Of a stretch of 34,669 nt of DNA, positions 16,223 to 23,409 are shown one piece after another. Within the stretch, counting starts at the first letter, position 1. Every line of letters begins with the position of its first letter. The stretch lies in the NCBI GenBank assembly GCA_031285905.1, contig JAITVH010000125.1:1-34669 (forward strand), read 5' to 3'. The notes under the pieces are model-generated. The model saw only the letters and a list, made by a program, of their open reading frames with translations, ran no database searches and had not been told where the DNA came from. The translations under genes were made by a program, and so were the position numbers. This DNA is from Prevotella sp. GTDB taxonomy: Bacteria; Bacteroidota; Bacteroidia; Bacteroidales; Dysgonomonadaceae.

Positions 16223-17965
16223 ATGGTAAATCAGAATTTCGACAAATGCCCTGCTGTTGTTAGTTCAGGAGCGATTTGGGTTGGTTGGGAAGCTGTGTTG
16301 AAACAAATATCGGTCGATATTAACAGTAAAAAACGCTTCATAATATCAGTAGAATGTTATCAGGGAGTGAATCATGCGGAACTGATCAATATATTTCACG
16401 AGAATCTTTCTTCTAACCTGTTTATCGACACTCGTACCCTTTTCAAAGATGAAGCTGAAATACGAACCCTCACTTATCCCGATGTAACTGACGACGCTAT
16501 TTTCGGGCGCATTACCCGTCTTACAATGAATGATTTCCTGTCGTCCGTTAAGTTGCAGGCAGCGCGCAAACTGATAGATAAGACAGAAGGAGTGGTAATT
16601 GTATACGGACATGGTGCGTCTTTAGTGGCTCCCGATGCCGACAGGCTTATTTATGCTGACATGGCTCGCTGGGAAATCCAGTTGCGCATGAGAGCAAACA
16701 AGGCTGATAATCTGGGATTGGAAAATGCCGGAGAGAAAACATCAGAGCAATATAAGAGAGGTTTCTTTGTAGATTGGCGTGTTTGTGATAAACTGAAAAA
16801 AACAATATGTCCGAAAATCGATTACTGGCTCGACACTAATAAAGAAAATGAGCCTAAGATGATTAACAAAGCTACATTCGATAACTGTATGAATGCAGCC
16901 GTTTCGCAGCCTTTCAGGGTAACTCCGTTTTTCGATCCGGGGCCATGGGGGGGGCAGTGGATGAAGGAAAAATTCGGACTGGATAAAGGTACAGCCAATT
17001 TTGCATGGAGCTTCGACTGTGTTCCCGAAGAGAATAGCCTGCTGTTCTGTATATCGGATACCATATTTGAAATGCCTGCTATCAATCTTGTGTTCTTCCG
17101 TACCACATCTCTGTTGGGGCAACCTGTAGAATCGCGTTTCGGGCAGGAGTTCCCTATCCGCTTCGACTTTCTGGATACGATAGGCGGCGGAAATCTGAGC
17201 CTTCAGGTGCATCCTCATACGCAATACATACGCGATAAGTTCGGCATGATATACACACAGGACGAAAGTTATTATATGATGGAAGCGTCGGAAGATGCGA
17301 TTGTATATCTGGGACTGAAAAAGGGAGTCGATGGAAAAGCCATGATAGACGACCTGAATAAAGCGCAAGAAGGAGGAAAAATGTTTGATGCGGAGAAATA
17401 TGTCAATACTTTCCCTGCAAAGAAGCACGACCATTTCCTTATTCCGGCAGGTACGATCCACTGTTCAGGTAAAAATAGTGTTGTACTAGAGATCAGTGCC
17501 ACACCATATATATTTACATTCAAACTGTGGGACTGGGGACGCATGGGACTTGATGGGAAACCGCGTCCGATAAATATCGAACATGGTAGTAAGGTGATCC
17601 GGTGGGAGTGGGACACCGATTATGCAGAAACAGAGTTAATAAACAAAATAGAAAAGATCGCTCAAGGCGATGGTTGGATTGAGGAACGGACAGGCTTGCA
17701 CCGTAACGAGTTTATAGAGACTCGCCGTCATTGGTTTATCGGCAAGGTAGAACACGAGACCGGAGAAAGTGTAAATGTCCTGAATTTGGTAGAAGGAGAA
17801 GAGGTTGTGGTAGAAAGCCCGGATAATAAGTTTGCCCCGTTTACGGTGCATTATGCCGAAACATTTATTATCCCGGCTTCTGTCGGAAGGTACACTATCC
17901 GCCCCCGCTCCGAGAATGGGAAGCAGTATGCTACAATAAAAGCTTATGTGCGCTTTAAATCATAA
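16223..17965 (+). CDS. Class I phosphomannose isomerase fused to an N-terminal kinase-like domain
   Basis: A 580-residue cytoplasmic fusion. Residues about 225-580 form a class I mannose-6-phosphate isomerase, which interconverts mannose-6-P and fructose-6-P. The zinc ligands are visible as LQVHPH (Gln328, His330), Glu348 in QDESYYMME and His413 in IPAGTIHCSG. The IEHG segment (about 452) starts the C-terminal cupin part. Residues 1-215 are an added domain. It has a strand-rich opening RFIISVECYQGVN where P-loop kinases carry Walker A, but without the GKS/T. A later segment, VVIVYGHGASLVAPDADRLIYADMARWEIQLRMR, recalls nucleoside-kinase-like folds. Its activity is unknown. It is the first gene of an operon with a sugar transporter (11-base gap) and a GntR regulator, so a role in mannose catabolism fits. 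Confidence 0.88.
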   Translation: MVNQNFDKCPAVVSSGAIWVGWEAVLKQISVDINSKKRFIISVECYQGVNHAELINIFHENLSSNLFIDTRTLFKDEAEIRTLTYPDVTDDAIFGRITRLTMNDFLSSVKLQAARKLIDKTEGVVIVYGHGASLVAPDADRLIYADMARWEIQLRMRANKADNLGLENAGEKTSEQYKRGFFVDWRVCDKLKKTICPKIDYWLDTNKENEPKMINKATFDNCMNAAVSQPFRVTPFFDPGPWGGQWMKEKFGLDKGTANFAWSFDCVPEENSLLFCISDTIFEMPAINLVFFRTTSLLGQPVESRFGQEFPIRFDFLDTIGGGNLSLQVHPHTQYIRDKFGMIYTQDESYYMMEASEDAIVYLGLKKGVDGKAMIDDLNKAQEGGKMFDAEKYVNTFPAKKHDHFLIPAGTIHCSGKNSVVLEISATPYIFTFKLWDWGRMGLDGKPRPINIEHGSKVIRWEWDTDYAETELINKIEKIAQGDGWIEERTGLHRNEFIETRRHWFIGKVEHETGESVNVLNLVEGEEVVVESPDNKFAPFTVHYAETFIIPASVGRYTIRPRSENGKQYATIKAYVRFKS

Positions 17966-17976
17966 AAATATTAACC

Positions 17977-19137
17977 ATGAAAAACAATAGTTCTTTTTCT
18001 TTATACAAGGTATTACCGGTATTTCTCGGTTTCTTCATTATGGGATTTGTCGATGTAGTTGGTATCGCTACCAACTACATCAAATCCGACTTTGCGTTGT
18101 CCGACAGGGTAGCCAACTTGTTGCCTATGATGGTATTTATGTGGTTTTTCATCTTTTCCATACCATCAGGCTTGTTGATGAACAAGATCGGGCGCAGAAA
18201 AACAGTAATCATTAGTTTCGTCATACAAATTTTAGCATTGGTAATTCCTATATTCGGGTACAATTTCAATCTCCTATTATTGGCATTCGCCTTGCTGGGT
18301 ATAGGAAATACCATGCTCCAGGTATCGCTCAACCCTTTGTTGTCCAATGTGGTGAGCGAGAGTAAGCTGACCAGCAGCCTTACTCTGGGGCAGTTCATCA
18401 AGGCCATAGCTTCGTTTACAGGCCCTATACTGGCAGCCTTCCTGATGAAATCCTTTGGCAGTTGGCAATTGTTGTTCCCGGTATATGCCGTAGTAACGAT
18501 ATTGTCCTCTTTGTGGCTGATGGTGACACCTATACAGGAATCTGCCATCGAGAATAAGACTTCATCGTTCAAAGAGTGCTTATCATTATTGGGCAAAAAA
18601 GAAATTTTCTTGCTATTTTTGGGCATATTAACTGTGGTCGGTATCGATGTGGGATTGAATACAACCGCCCCTAAAATTATGCAGGAACGTACAGGCATGG
18701 CGCTCGAAAGTGCAGGCTATGCTACCAGCCTCTATTTCATGTTCAAGACGGCCGGGGCTTTCTTGGGCAGCATCATCCTTTCAGTATTTTCGGCCAAACG
18801 TTTTTATATCATCAGTTCTGTGGCTGCTATACTTGCGCTTGTCGGGCTGTCGTTTGTCTCAGGTGAATATGCTCTGTATGCGTGTATTGCATTAGCCGGA
18901 TTTGCATGTGCCAATATGTTTTCGATCATATTCTCTTTTGCATTGAAATACTTGCCTGAAAAATCGAATGAAATCTCGGGGTTAATGATAATGGGAGTAT
19001 CCGGCGGAGCCATATTCCCGTGGCTGATGGGTATAGCATCCGACAGCGTGCAGGCACAGACAGGTGCAGTTGTTGTACTTATCGTGTGCTGTGTATATCA
19101 GTTAATATTATCTTTGTATGTAAAAGAAACTAAATAA
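17977..19137 (+). CDS. MFS sugar transporter
   Basis: A 386-residue inner-membrane permease of the major facilitator superfamily with about 12 hydrophobic spans. The loop between helices 2 and 3 has the MFS motif as GLLMNKIGRRKTVII. The N-terminal stretch FFIMGFVDVVGIATNYIKSDF resembles the FucP/GluP-type sugar-proton symporters of Bacteroidetes. It lies between the phosphomannose isomerase fusion and the GntR regulator (11- and 10-base gaps), in front of alpha-mannosidase genes. Mannose or a manno-oligosaccharide is therefore the most likely cargo. It would deliver unphosphorylated sugar, so a sugar kinase must act before the isomerase step; none is obvious in the window apart from the isomerase's own N-terminal domain. 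Confidence 0.88.
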   Translation: MKNNSSFSLYKVLPVFLGFFIMGFVDVVGIATNYIKSDFALSDRVANLLPMMVFMWFFIFSIPSGLLMNKIGRRKTVIISFVIQILALVIPIFGYNFNLLLLAFALLGIGNTMLQVSLNPLLSNVVSESKLTSSLTLGQFIKAIASFTGPILAAFLMKSFGSWQLLFPVYAVVTILSSLWLMVTPIQESAIENKTSSFKECLSLLGKKEIFLLFLGILTVVGIDVGLNTTAPKIMQERTGMALESAGYATSLYFMFKTAGAFLGSIILSVFSAKRFYIISSVAAILALVGLSFVSGEYALYACIALAGFACANMFSIIFSFALKYLPEKSNEISGLMIMGVSGGAIFPWLMGIASDSVQAQTGAVVVLIVCCVYQLILSLYVKETK

Positions 19138-19147
19138 TAATTATATT

Positions 19148-19876
19148 ATGGAATTCAAGATTGATCATCAAAGCAAACTTCCATTGCATGTCCAGGTAGA
19201 AGAACTATTGCGGGAATTAATATCATTGCCGGAATACCAGAATGGTAACTTCCTGCCGAAAGAGGTTGATTTGGCAAACAATCTTGGGGTTTCCCGCAAT
19301 ACCATCCGTCAGGCGACTAACAAACTGGAATATGAAGGCCTGCTGATAAGGAAAAAGGGAGTAGGGACAAAAGTTGCTTCCCAGATGATGTCTACCAACC
19401 TGAGTATGTGGTACAGCTTTACCAAGGAAATGGAAAGCAGGGGAATAAGGGCCAGTAATCTGTACCTGAAAGCAGATACAGTGAAAGCAGACGAAAAACT
19501 GGCAACTTTTTTCAATATCAAAGAAGGAACCCCACTTGCCCGGTTATCCAAATTGAAGGGAGTGGAAGGAGAACCTATTGTTTTCTTTGTCAGCTACTTT
19601 CACCCACGTATTATTATTAATGAGCAGGATAATTTGGAAAAACCGCTATATCAGTTGCTGAAAGAAAAATTCAGTATAAGTGTTGTTCGTTCAGCCGAAC
19701 ATATAAGCGCCTGTAAGGCAGGTGAACATGCCGAAATGCTGAAGACCAGCAAAAATGAGCCGATCTTGTTCCGCGAACGGTTTGTATACGATCCCGGAGA
19801 CCGCCCTATCGAGTATAATGTAGGTTATTACCGGTCTGATAAGTTTGTTTATTCTATAGAGATAAATAACAAATAA
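19148..19876 (+). CDS. GntR-family transcriptional regulator (HutC/UTRA type)
   Basis: A 242-residue cytoplasmic regulator. The N-terminal winged helix-turn-helix spans about residues 5-75, with LPKEVDLANNLGVSRNTIRQ and NKLEYEGLLIRKKGVGTKV, the canonical GntR DNA-binding signature. The UTRA effector domain covers about 90-240 (TPLARLSKLKGVEGEPIVFF; EPILFRERFVYD; IEYNVGYYRSDKFVYSIEI). UTRA domains usually bind small metabolites, often sugar phosphates. As the third gene of the operon it is likely to control that operon and the neighbouring GH92 and SusCD units through the shared palindrome described at 16171, 19947 and 23306. The direction of control is inferred to be repression, because the palindrome covers promoter boxes. 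Confidence 0.92.
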   Translation: MEFKIDHQSKLPLHVQVEELLRELISLPEYQNGNFLPKEVDLANNLGVSRNTIRQATNKLEYEGLLIRKKGVGTKVASQMMSTNLSMWYSFTKEMESRGIRASNLYLKADTVKADEKLATFFNIKEGTPLARLSKLKGVEGEPIVFFVSYFHPRIIINEQDNLEKPLYQLLKEKFSISVVRSAEHISACKAGEHAEMLKTSKNEPILFRERFVYDPGDRPIEYNVGYYRSDKFVYSIEINNK

Positions 19877-19928
19877 ATTTAGAAATCAAACCAATTTATA
19901 AAATAAACTAAAGTGTCTCGATTAGCTT

Positions 19929-19960
19929 TTTTTATCTCAAATCAAATGTTCATACGTTTG
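19929..19960 (+). promoter_or_regulatory. Promoter of the GH92 gene
   Basis: TACGTTTG (19953-19960) is an exact -7 match. The -33 position 20 bases upstream reads TTTT rather than TTTG (19929-19932). The -7 box lies inside the operator-like palindrome at 19947-19964. The start codon follows 42 bases downstream. Confidence 0.7.
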
Positions 19961-19964
19961 AACA
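19947..19964. promoter_or_regulatory. Candidate GntR operator, site 2
   Basis: TGTTCATACGTTTGAACA is a nearly perfect 18-base palindrome: the outer six bases on each side and the central ACGT pair exactly. It contains the TAnnTTTG box starting at base 7 of the palindrome, the same register as site 1. Confidence 0.75.
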
Positions 19965-20002
19965 ATTGTTAAAACTGATTTAAATTATATACCCGAAATA
20001 CA

Positions 20003-23000
20003 ATGAAACAGTTAACCTCTATATTCTTGATATTCTGCCTTTATGCATGTGGCACTAACGAACCGAAGGTTTTATTTGAATTAGCTGTTACAGACGGCAG
20101 TACGGAAGGATTTGCCCTTGCGCCCGACAAACACGACGATTTCTTGGCACACGATTTTGGATGGGAAGATAAATTCTTTATTGTAGGGCTTTCCGATCCG
20201 AAGGAAGACTGGCCATACATACTTCCCGGGCCGGACGACCGTTGGGGTGGAACAAGCGGGACAGCCGGGTTGCGTACCCATGTACTGAACCTTTTGTTCT
20301 CACTGCAAGATGTACCTGAAAAGGGAGACTGGCAACTGATAGTAGATCTGGCAGATATCCAGAGGCAAAAGCCGCCATTGTTTAAGGTCACTATAAACGG
20401 ACAATCGTGGAAATATAAGACGGCTGATTTCCTGCCTCCTGATGAAAAAGATTCATTAAAAAGAAAAACAATTGAAATTCCTTTTACTTCCGACTTGATA
20501 AAAAAAGGAAATAATGAAATACAGTTTACAAATCTGGAAGGAAGTTGGGTCGCATTCGACAATATCAGTTTGGTAGCACCCGGAAAAACAAAATTACAAA
20601 AACCGGACAACACGGCATATCTGAGAGGGGTTAGACCTGCAAATTATCATACAATCGCTGATAATGTGCAGAGACAACCCTTGCTTGTTGATATAGAGTA
20701 CCTGTCGGGTTCTCCGTTATTGACGGTGGAACTGGATGGGACAGTGATTCTGGAACAGGTTCTTGAAGAAGGACGCTACGAACTGGAAGCACCTATGCCT
20801 ATCGTAGAAAAGGATACGGAAAGTAACTATATCATAAAAGTAGATGGAAAGAAAATTCAGGACGGAACGATAGTACGTTCATCCCAGGATATGATTACTC
20901 CTGCCGACTATGTAGATACGATGATAGGTACGGCACATTCACGCTGGATGATTGCTCCCGGCCCATGGATGCCATTTAGCATGGTGAAACTAAGCCCTGA
21001 TAACCAAAATAGCGGATGGCAGGCAGGCTATCAGCCTACATTCGAAAGCATTGGCACATTCAGCCATATCCATGAATGGACGATGACCGGATTGGGTACA
21101 TTTCCTGCAAACGGGCCGTTGAAAACGAAAGTGGGTGACCAGTCGAGCCGCATCGAGCAAAATGATGCTTATCGCTCGGCAATCGATAAATCGACTGAAG
21201 AAGCAGCCCTCGGGTATTATAAGGTAAAACTGACTGATTATGATATCACAGCAGAGCTGACAGCTACTACCCGTTGCAGCTTCCAGCGTTATACTTACCC
21301 CAAAGGTGAAGATTCGCGTGTGATGATAGACCTCAAGATACCTACCGAGTATGGCTACGATATACTGGACGCTGAAATTAAGCAAGTATCTCCCAACCGT
21401 ATCGAAGGGTATAGCAAACAGCATTCAAAAGGAGTGTGGTCGCGCGATGCCGATCAGGATTATAATGTATTCTTCGTTATCGAATTTGATAAAAATATTA
21501 ACAAATTTGGTGGCTGGGTAAATGATGATTTATCAGAGAATAGTATTATTTTAGCAAAAGAACCGAAACGTGTGGGTGCATATGTTGAGTTCGACACCCG
21601 CGAAGATCAGGTGGTGCAGATGCGCACAGGTATTTCTTATGTAGATATCGCAGGAGCATCTGGCAATCTGGAAAAAGAGGTTGCAGAACCTTTTGGCTGG
21701 AATTTCGATAAAGTGCACCAGCATCAGGTTGACACATGGAACGAATTGTTGCAAAGGATTGATATAACTAGTAATGACAGCCGCGAAAAGAAACGTTTCT
21801 ACACTAACATGTACCGCTCTTTCTGTCGCAATGCATTTAGCGATGTAGACGGCAGATGGGTAGATGCGACAGAGAAGGTGCGTCAGTATGATAACCCTGA
21901 TAATGTTGCATTGGGCTGCGATGCGTTTTGGAATACGTTTTGGAACCTTAACCAATTGTGGAACCTCATTTCGCCCGAATGGTCATCACGCTGGGTACGT
22001 TCACAGTTAGGTATGTTCGATGCCAACGGCTGGTTGGCTAAAGGCCCTGCCGGAATAGAATATATACCTGTGATGGTTGCCGAACACGAGATACCACTAT
22101 TAGTAAGCGCTTACCAGATGGGTATCAGAGACTATGACGTAGATAAGATGTACACGGCAGTGAAGAAAATGCAGATGACTCCCGCACAGAGCGTAGGCAA
22201 TGGATTAGCCGGAAACCGTGACCTGAAAACCTATTTGAAGCACAAATATGTGCCGGCCGACGAAGGACGATTTTCCAATACATTGGAATATTCATATGAT
22301 GATTGGACAGTATCGCAACTGGCAAAAGCATTGGGTAAAGAATCCGATTATCAGTATTTTGCAGATCGTGGCAACTGGTGGCGCAATGCAATTGACAAAG
22401 AAACGGGTTATGCACGTATGCGTTATGCGAATGGCGAATGGGAGAAAGAGTTCGACCCGTTCAAGTCGGGAGCCAATCACCACTATGTAGAAGGAAATTC
22501 CTGGCAGCTTACCTTCTTTGTTCCGCAGGATGTGCCTGCACTGGCTGAGGCTATAGGCAAAGACCGTTTTATCGAGCGTCTGCAATGGGGATTCGAGCAA
22601 AGCGAAGGATGGCGTTATAATGCGCCCGGCGACCAGTATTGGGACTTCCCTGTGGTGCAGGGTAACCAGCAGTCTATGCACTTTGCATTCCTGTTCAACT
22701 GGGTAGGCCTTCCTTGGGAAACACAGCGGTGGTCTCGTTCTATCCTCGACAGATATTACGGATTTGAACTGGCTAATGCTTATCTCGGCGATGAAGACCA
22801 GGGACAGATGAGTGCATGGTTCGTGATGGCGGCTATCGGATTATTCCAGACAGATGGCGGATGCAGCACAGAACCGGTGTATGAAATAGCCAGCCCTTTA
22901 TATGAAAAGATTACTCTCGATCTGGGTGAAAGATATGGAAGAGGAAAAGAGTTTACGATTGTTGCAGAAGGCGCTTCGAAAAAGAATAAATATGTGCAAT

Positions 23001-23122
23001 CGGCAGAACTGGATGGAAAACCTCTAAACTCATTCAAGTTCCCGGCAAAAGAACTATTAAAAGGCGGTACGCTAAAACTCATTATGGGTGATAAACCGAA
23101 TACCCAATGGGGTGTAGAATAA
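20003..23122 (+). CDS. GH92 alpha-mannosidase lipoprotein with N-terminal carbohydrate-binding-like module
   Basis: A 1039-residue envelope lipoprotein (lipobox LYAC, Cys16). GH92 enzymes are calcium-dependent exo-alpha-mannosidases acting on N-glycans and mannans. Residues about 25-195 are a beta-sandwich module resembling domain III of PL4 rhamnogalacturonan lyases (WPYILPGPDDRWGG; KKGNNEIQF; GSWVAFDNISL). A second small beta domain occupies about 205-295. The GH92 catalytic part starts near 302 (DYVDTMIGT). The likely general acid is Glu762 in NTLEYSYDDW. The base aspartates fall in GDEDQGQMSAW (Asp930, Asp932). The opening YVDTMIGTAHSRWMIAPGPWMPFSMVKL differs from the common GH92 pattern, so it belongs to a less typical subgroup. 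It has its own promoter and is controlled with the locus. Confidence 0.9.
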   Translation: MKQLTSIFLIFCLYACGTNEPKVLFELAVTDGSTEGFALAPDKHDDFLAHDFGWEDKFFIVGLSDPKEDWPYILPGPDDRWGGTSGTAGLRTHVLNLLFSLQDVPEKGDWQLIVDLADIQRQKPPLFKVTINGQSWKYKTADFLPPDEKDSLKRKTIEIPFTSDLIKKGNNEIQFTNLEGSWVAFDNISLVAPGKTKLQKPDNTAYLRGVRPANYHTIADNVQRQPLLVDIEYLSGSPLLTVELDGTVILEQVLEEGRYELEAPMPIVEKDTESNYIIKVDGKKIQDGTIVRSSQDMITPADYVDTMIGTAHSRWMIAPGPWMPFSMVKLSPDNQNSGWQAGYQPTFESIGTFSHIHEWTMTGLGTFPANGPLKTKVGDQSSRIEQNDAYRSAIDKSTEEAALGYYKVKLTDYDITAELTATTRCSFQRYTYPKGEDSRVMIDLKIPTEYGYDILDAEIKQVSPNRIEGYSKQHSKGVWSRDADQDYNVFFVIEFDKNINKFGGWVNDDLSENSIILAKEPKRVGAYVEFDTREDQVVQMRTGISYVDIAGASGNLEKEVAEPFGWNFDKVHQHQVDTWNELLQRIDITSNDSREKKRFYTNMYRSFCRNAFSDVDGRWVDATEKVRQYDNPDNVALGCDAFWNTFWNLNQLWNLISPEWSSRWVRSQLGMFDANGWLAKGPAGIEYIPVMVAEHEIPLLVSAYQMGIRDYDVDKMYTAVKKMQMTPAQSVGNGLAGNRDLKTYLKHKYVPADEGRFSNTLEYSYDDWTVSQLAKALGKESDYQYFADRGNWWRNAIDKETGYARMRYANGEWEKEFDPFKSGANHHYVEGNSWQLTFFVPQDVPALAEAIGKDRFIERLQWGFEQSEGWRYNAPGDQYWDFPVVQGNQQSMHFAFLFNWVGLPWETQRWSRSILDRYYGFELANAYLGDEDQGQMSAWFVMAAIGLFQTDGGCSTEPVYEIASPLYEKITLDLGERYGRGKEFTIVAEGASKKNKYVQSAELDGKPLNSFKFPAKELLKGGTLKLIMGDKPNTQWGVE

Positions 23123-23260
23123 TATTATATCTCAAACTGACGAAACAATGTTAACCTGTTGCAAATAAATATCCACTTATAACTGAGGATTGAAGACTGA
23201 CAATCCCGCATTGATTTTAAAATTACTATTTGATTAATAACCACTAAAAAGACTAGAAAA

Positions 23261-23296
23261 ATGAAAACACGTATTTTCTCTCTCGACAACACTTAG
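23261..23296 (+). other. Possible 11-codon leader ORF before susC
   Basis: ATG AAA ACA CGT ... ACT TAG encodes MKTRIFSLDNT. It sits after an A-rich stretch and 10 bases before the operator-like palindrome. It could be a translated leader peptide or the leftover start of a lost signal-peptide gene. Nothing beyond the open frame and its position supports it. Confidence 0.25.
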
Positions 23297-23334
23297 CTTC
23301 TTTAATGTCTAAACATATGGACATATAAAAGAAG
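23297..23334 (+). promoter_or_regulatory. Candidate GntR operator, site 3, inside a longer hairpin
   Basis: TGTCTAAACATATGGACA (23306-23323) matches the palindromes at 16171 and 19947. Here it is flanked by CTTCTTT on the left and AAAGAAG on the right, extending the dyad to almost 40 bases. Unlike the other two sites, no TAnnTTTG box overlaps on the plus strand, so its mode of action on susC, if any, may be roadblock or attenuation. The rest of the gap 23123-23409 shows no clear promoter. Confidence 0.6.
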
Positions 23335-23409
23335 AGATGAAATGTTCCGATGACCTTTAACTAATGAATTTTTATTTATGATTATAAAAAACGACTTAAA
23401 TCTTTGTAT

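Noticed and set aside
16742-17461. Long (239-codon) open frame on the minus strand inside the isomerase fusion gene
   Set aside because: It lies wholly within a well-supported coding region, its product has no recognisable motif and it has no promoter box. It is a by-product of codon use on the other strand.
18075-18698. 207-codon minus-strand frame opposite the MFS transporter
   Set aside because: Antisense shadow of a 12-span permease; no start context and no similarity to any family I recognise.
23310-23317. Reverse-oriented promoter (TATGTTTA) in operator site 3 that would transcribe toward GH92
   Set aside because: The box has a mismatch at the last base and there is no TTTG at the proper distance. 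The likeness follows from the palindrome being inverted relative to sites 1 and 2.
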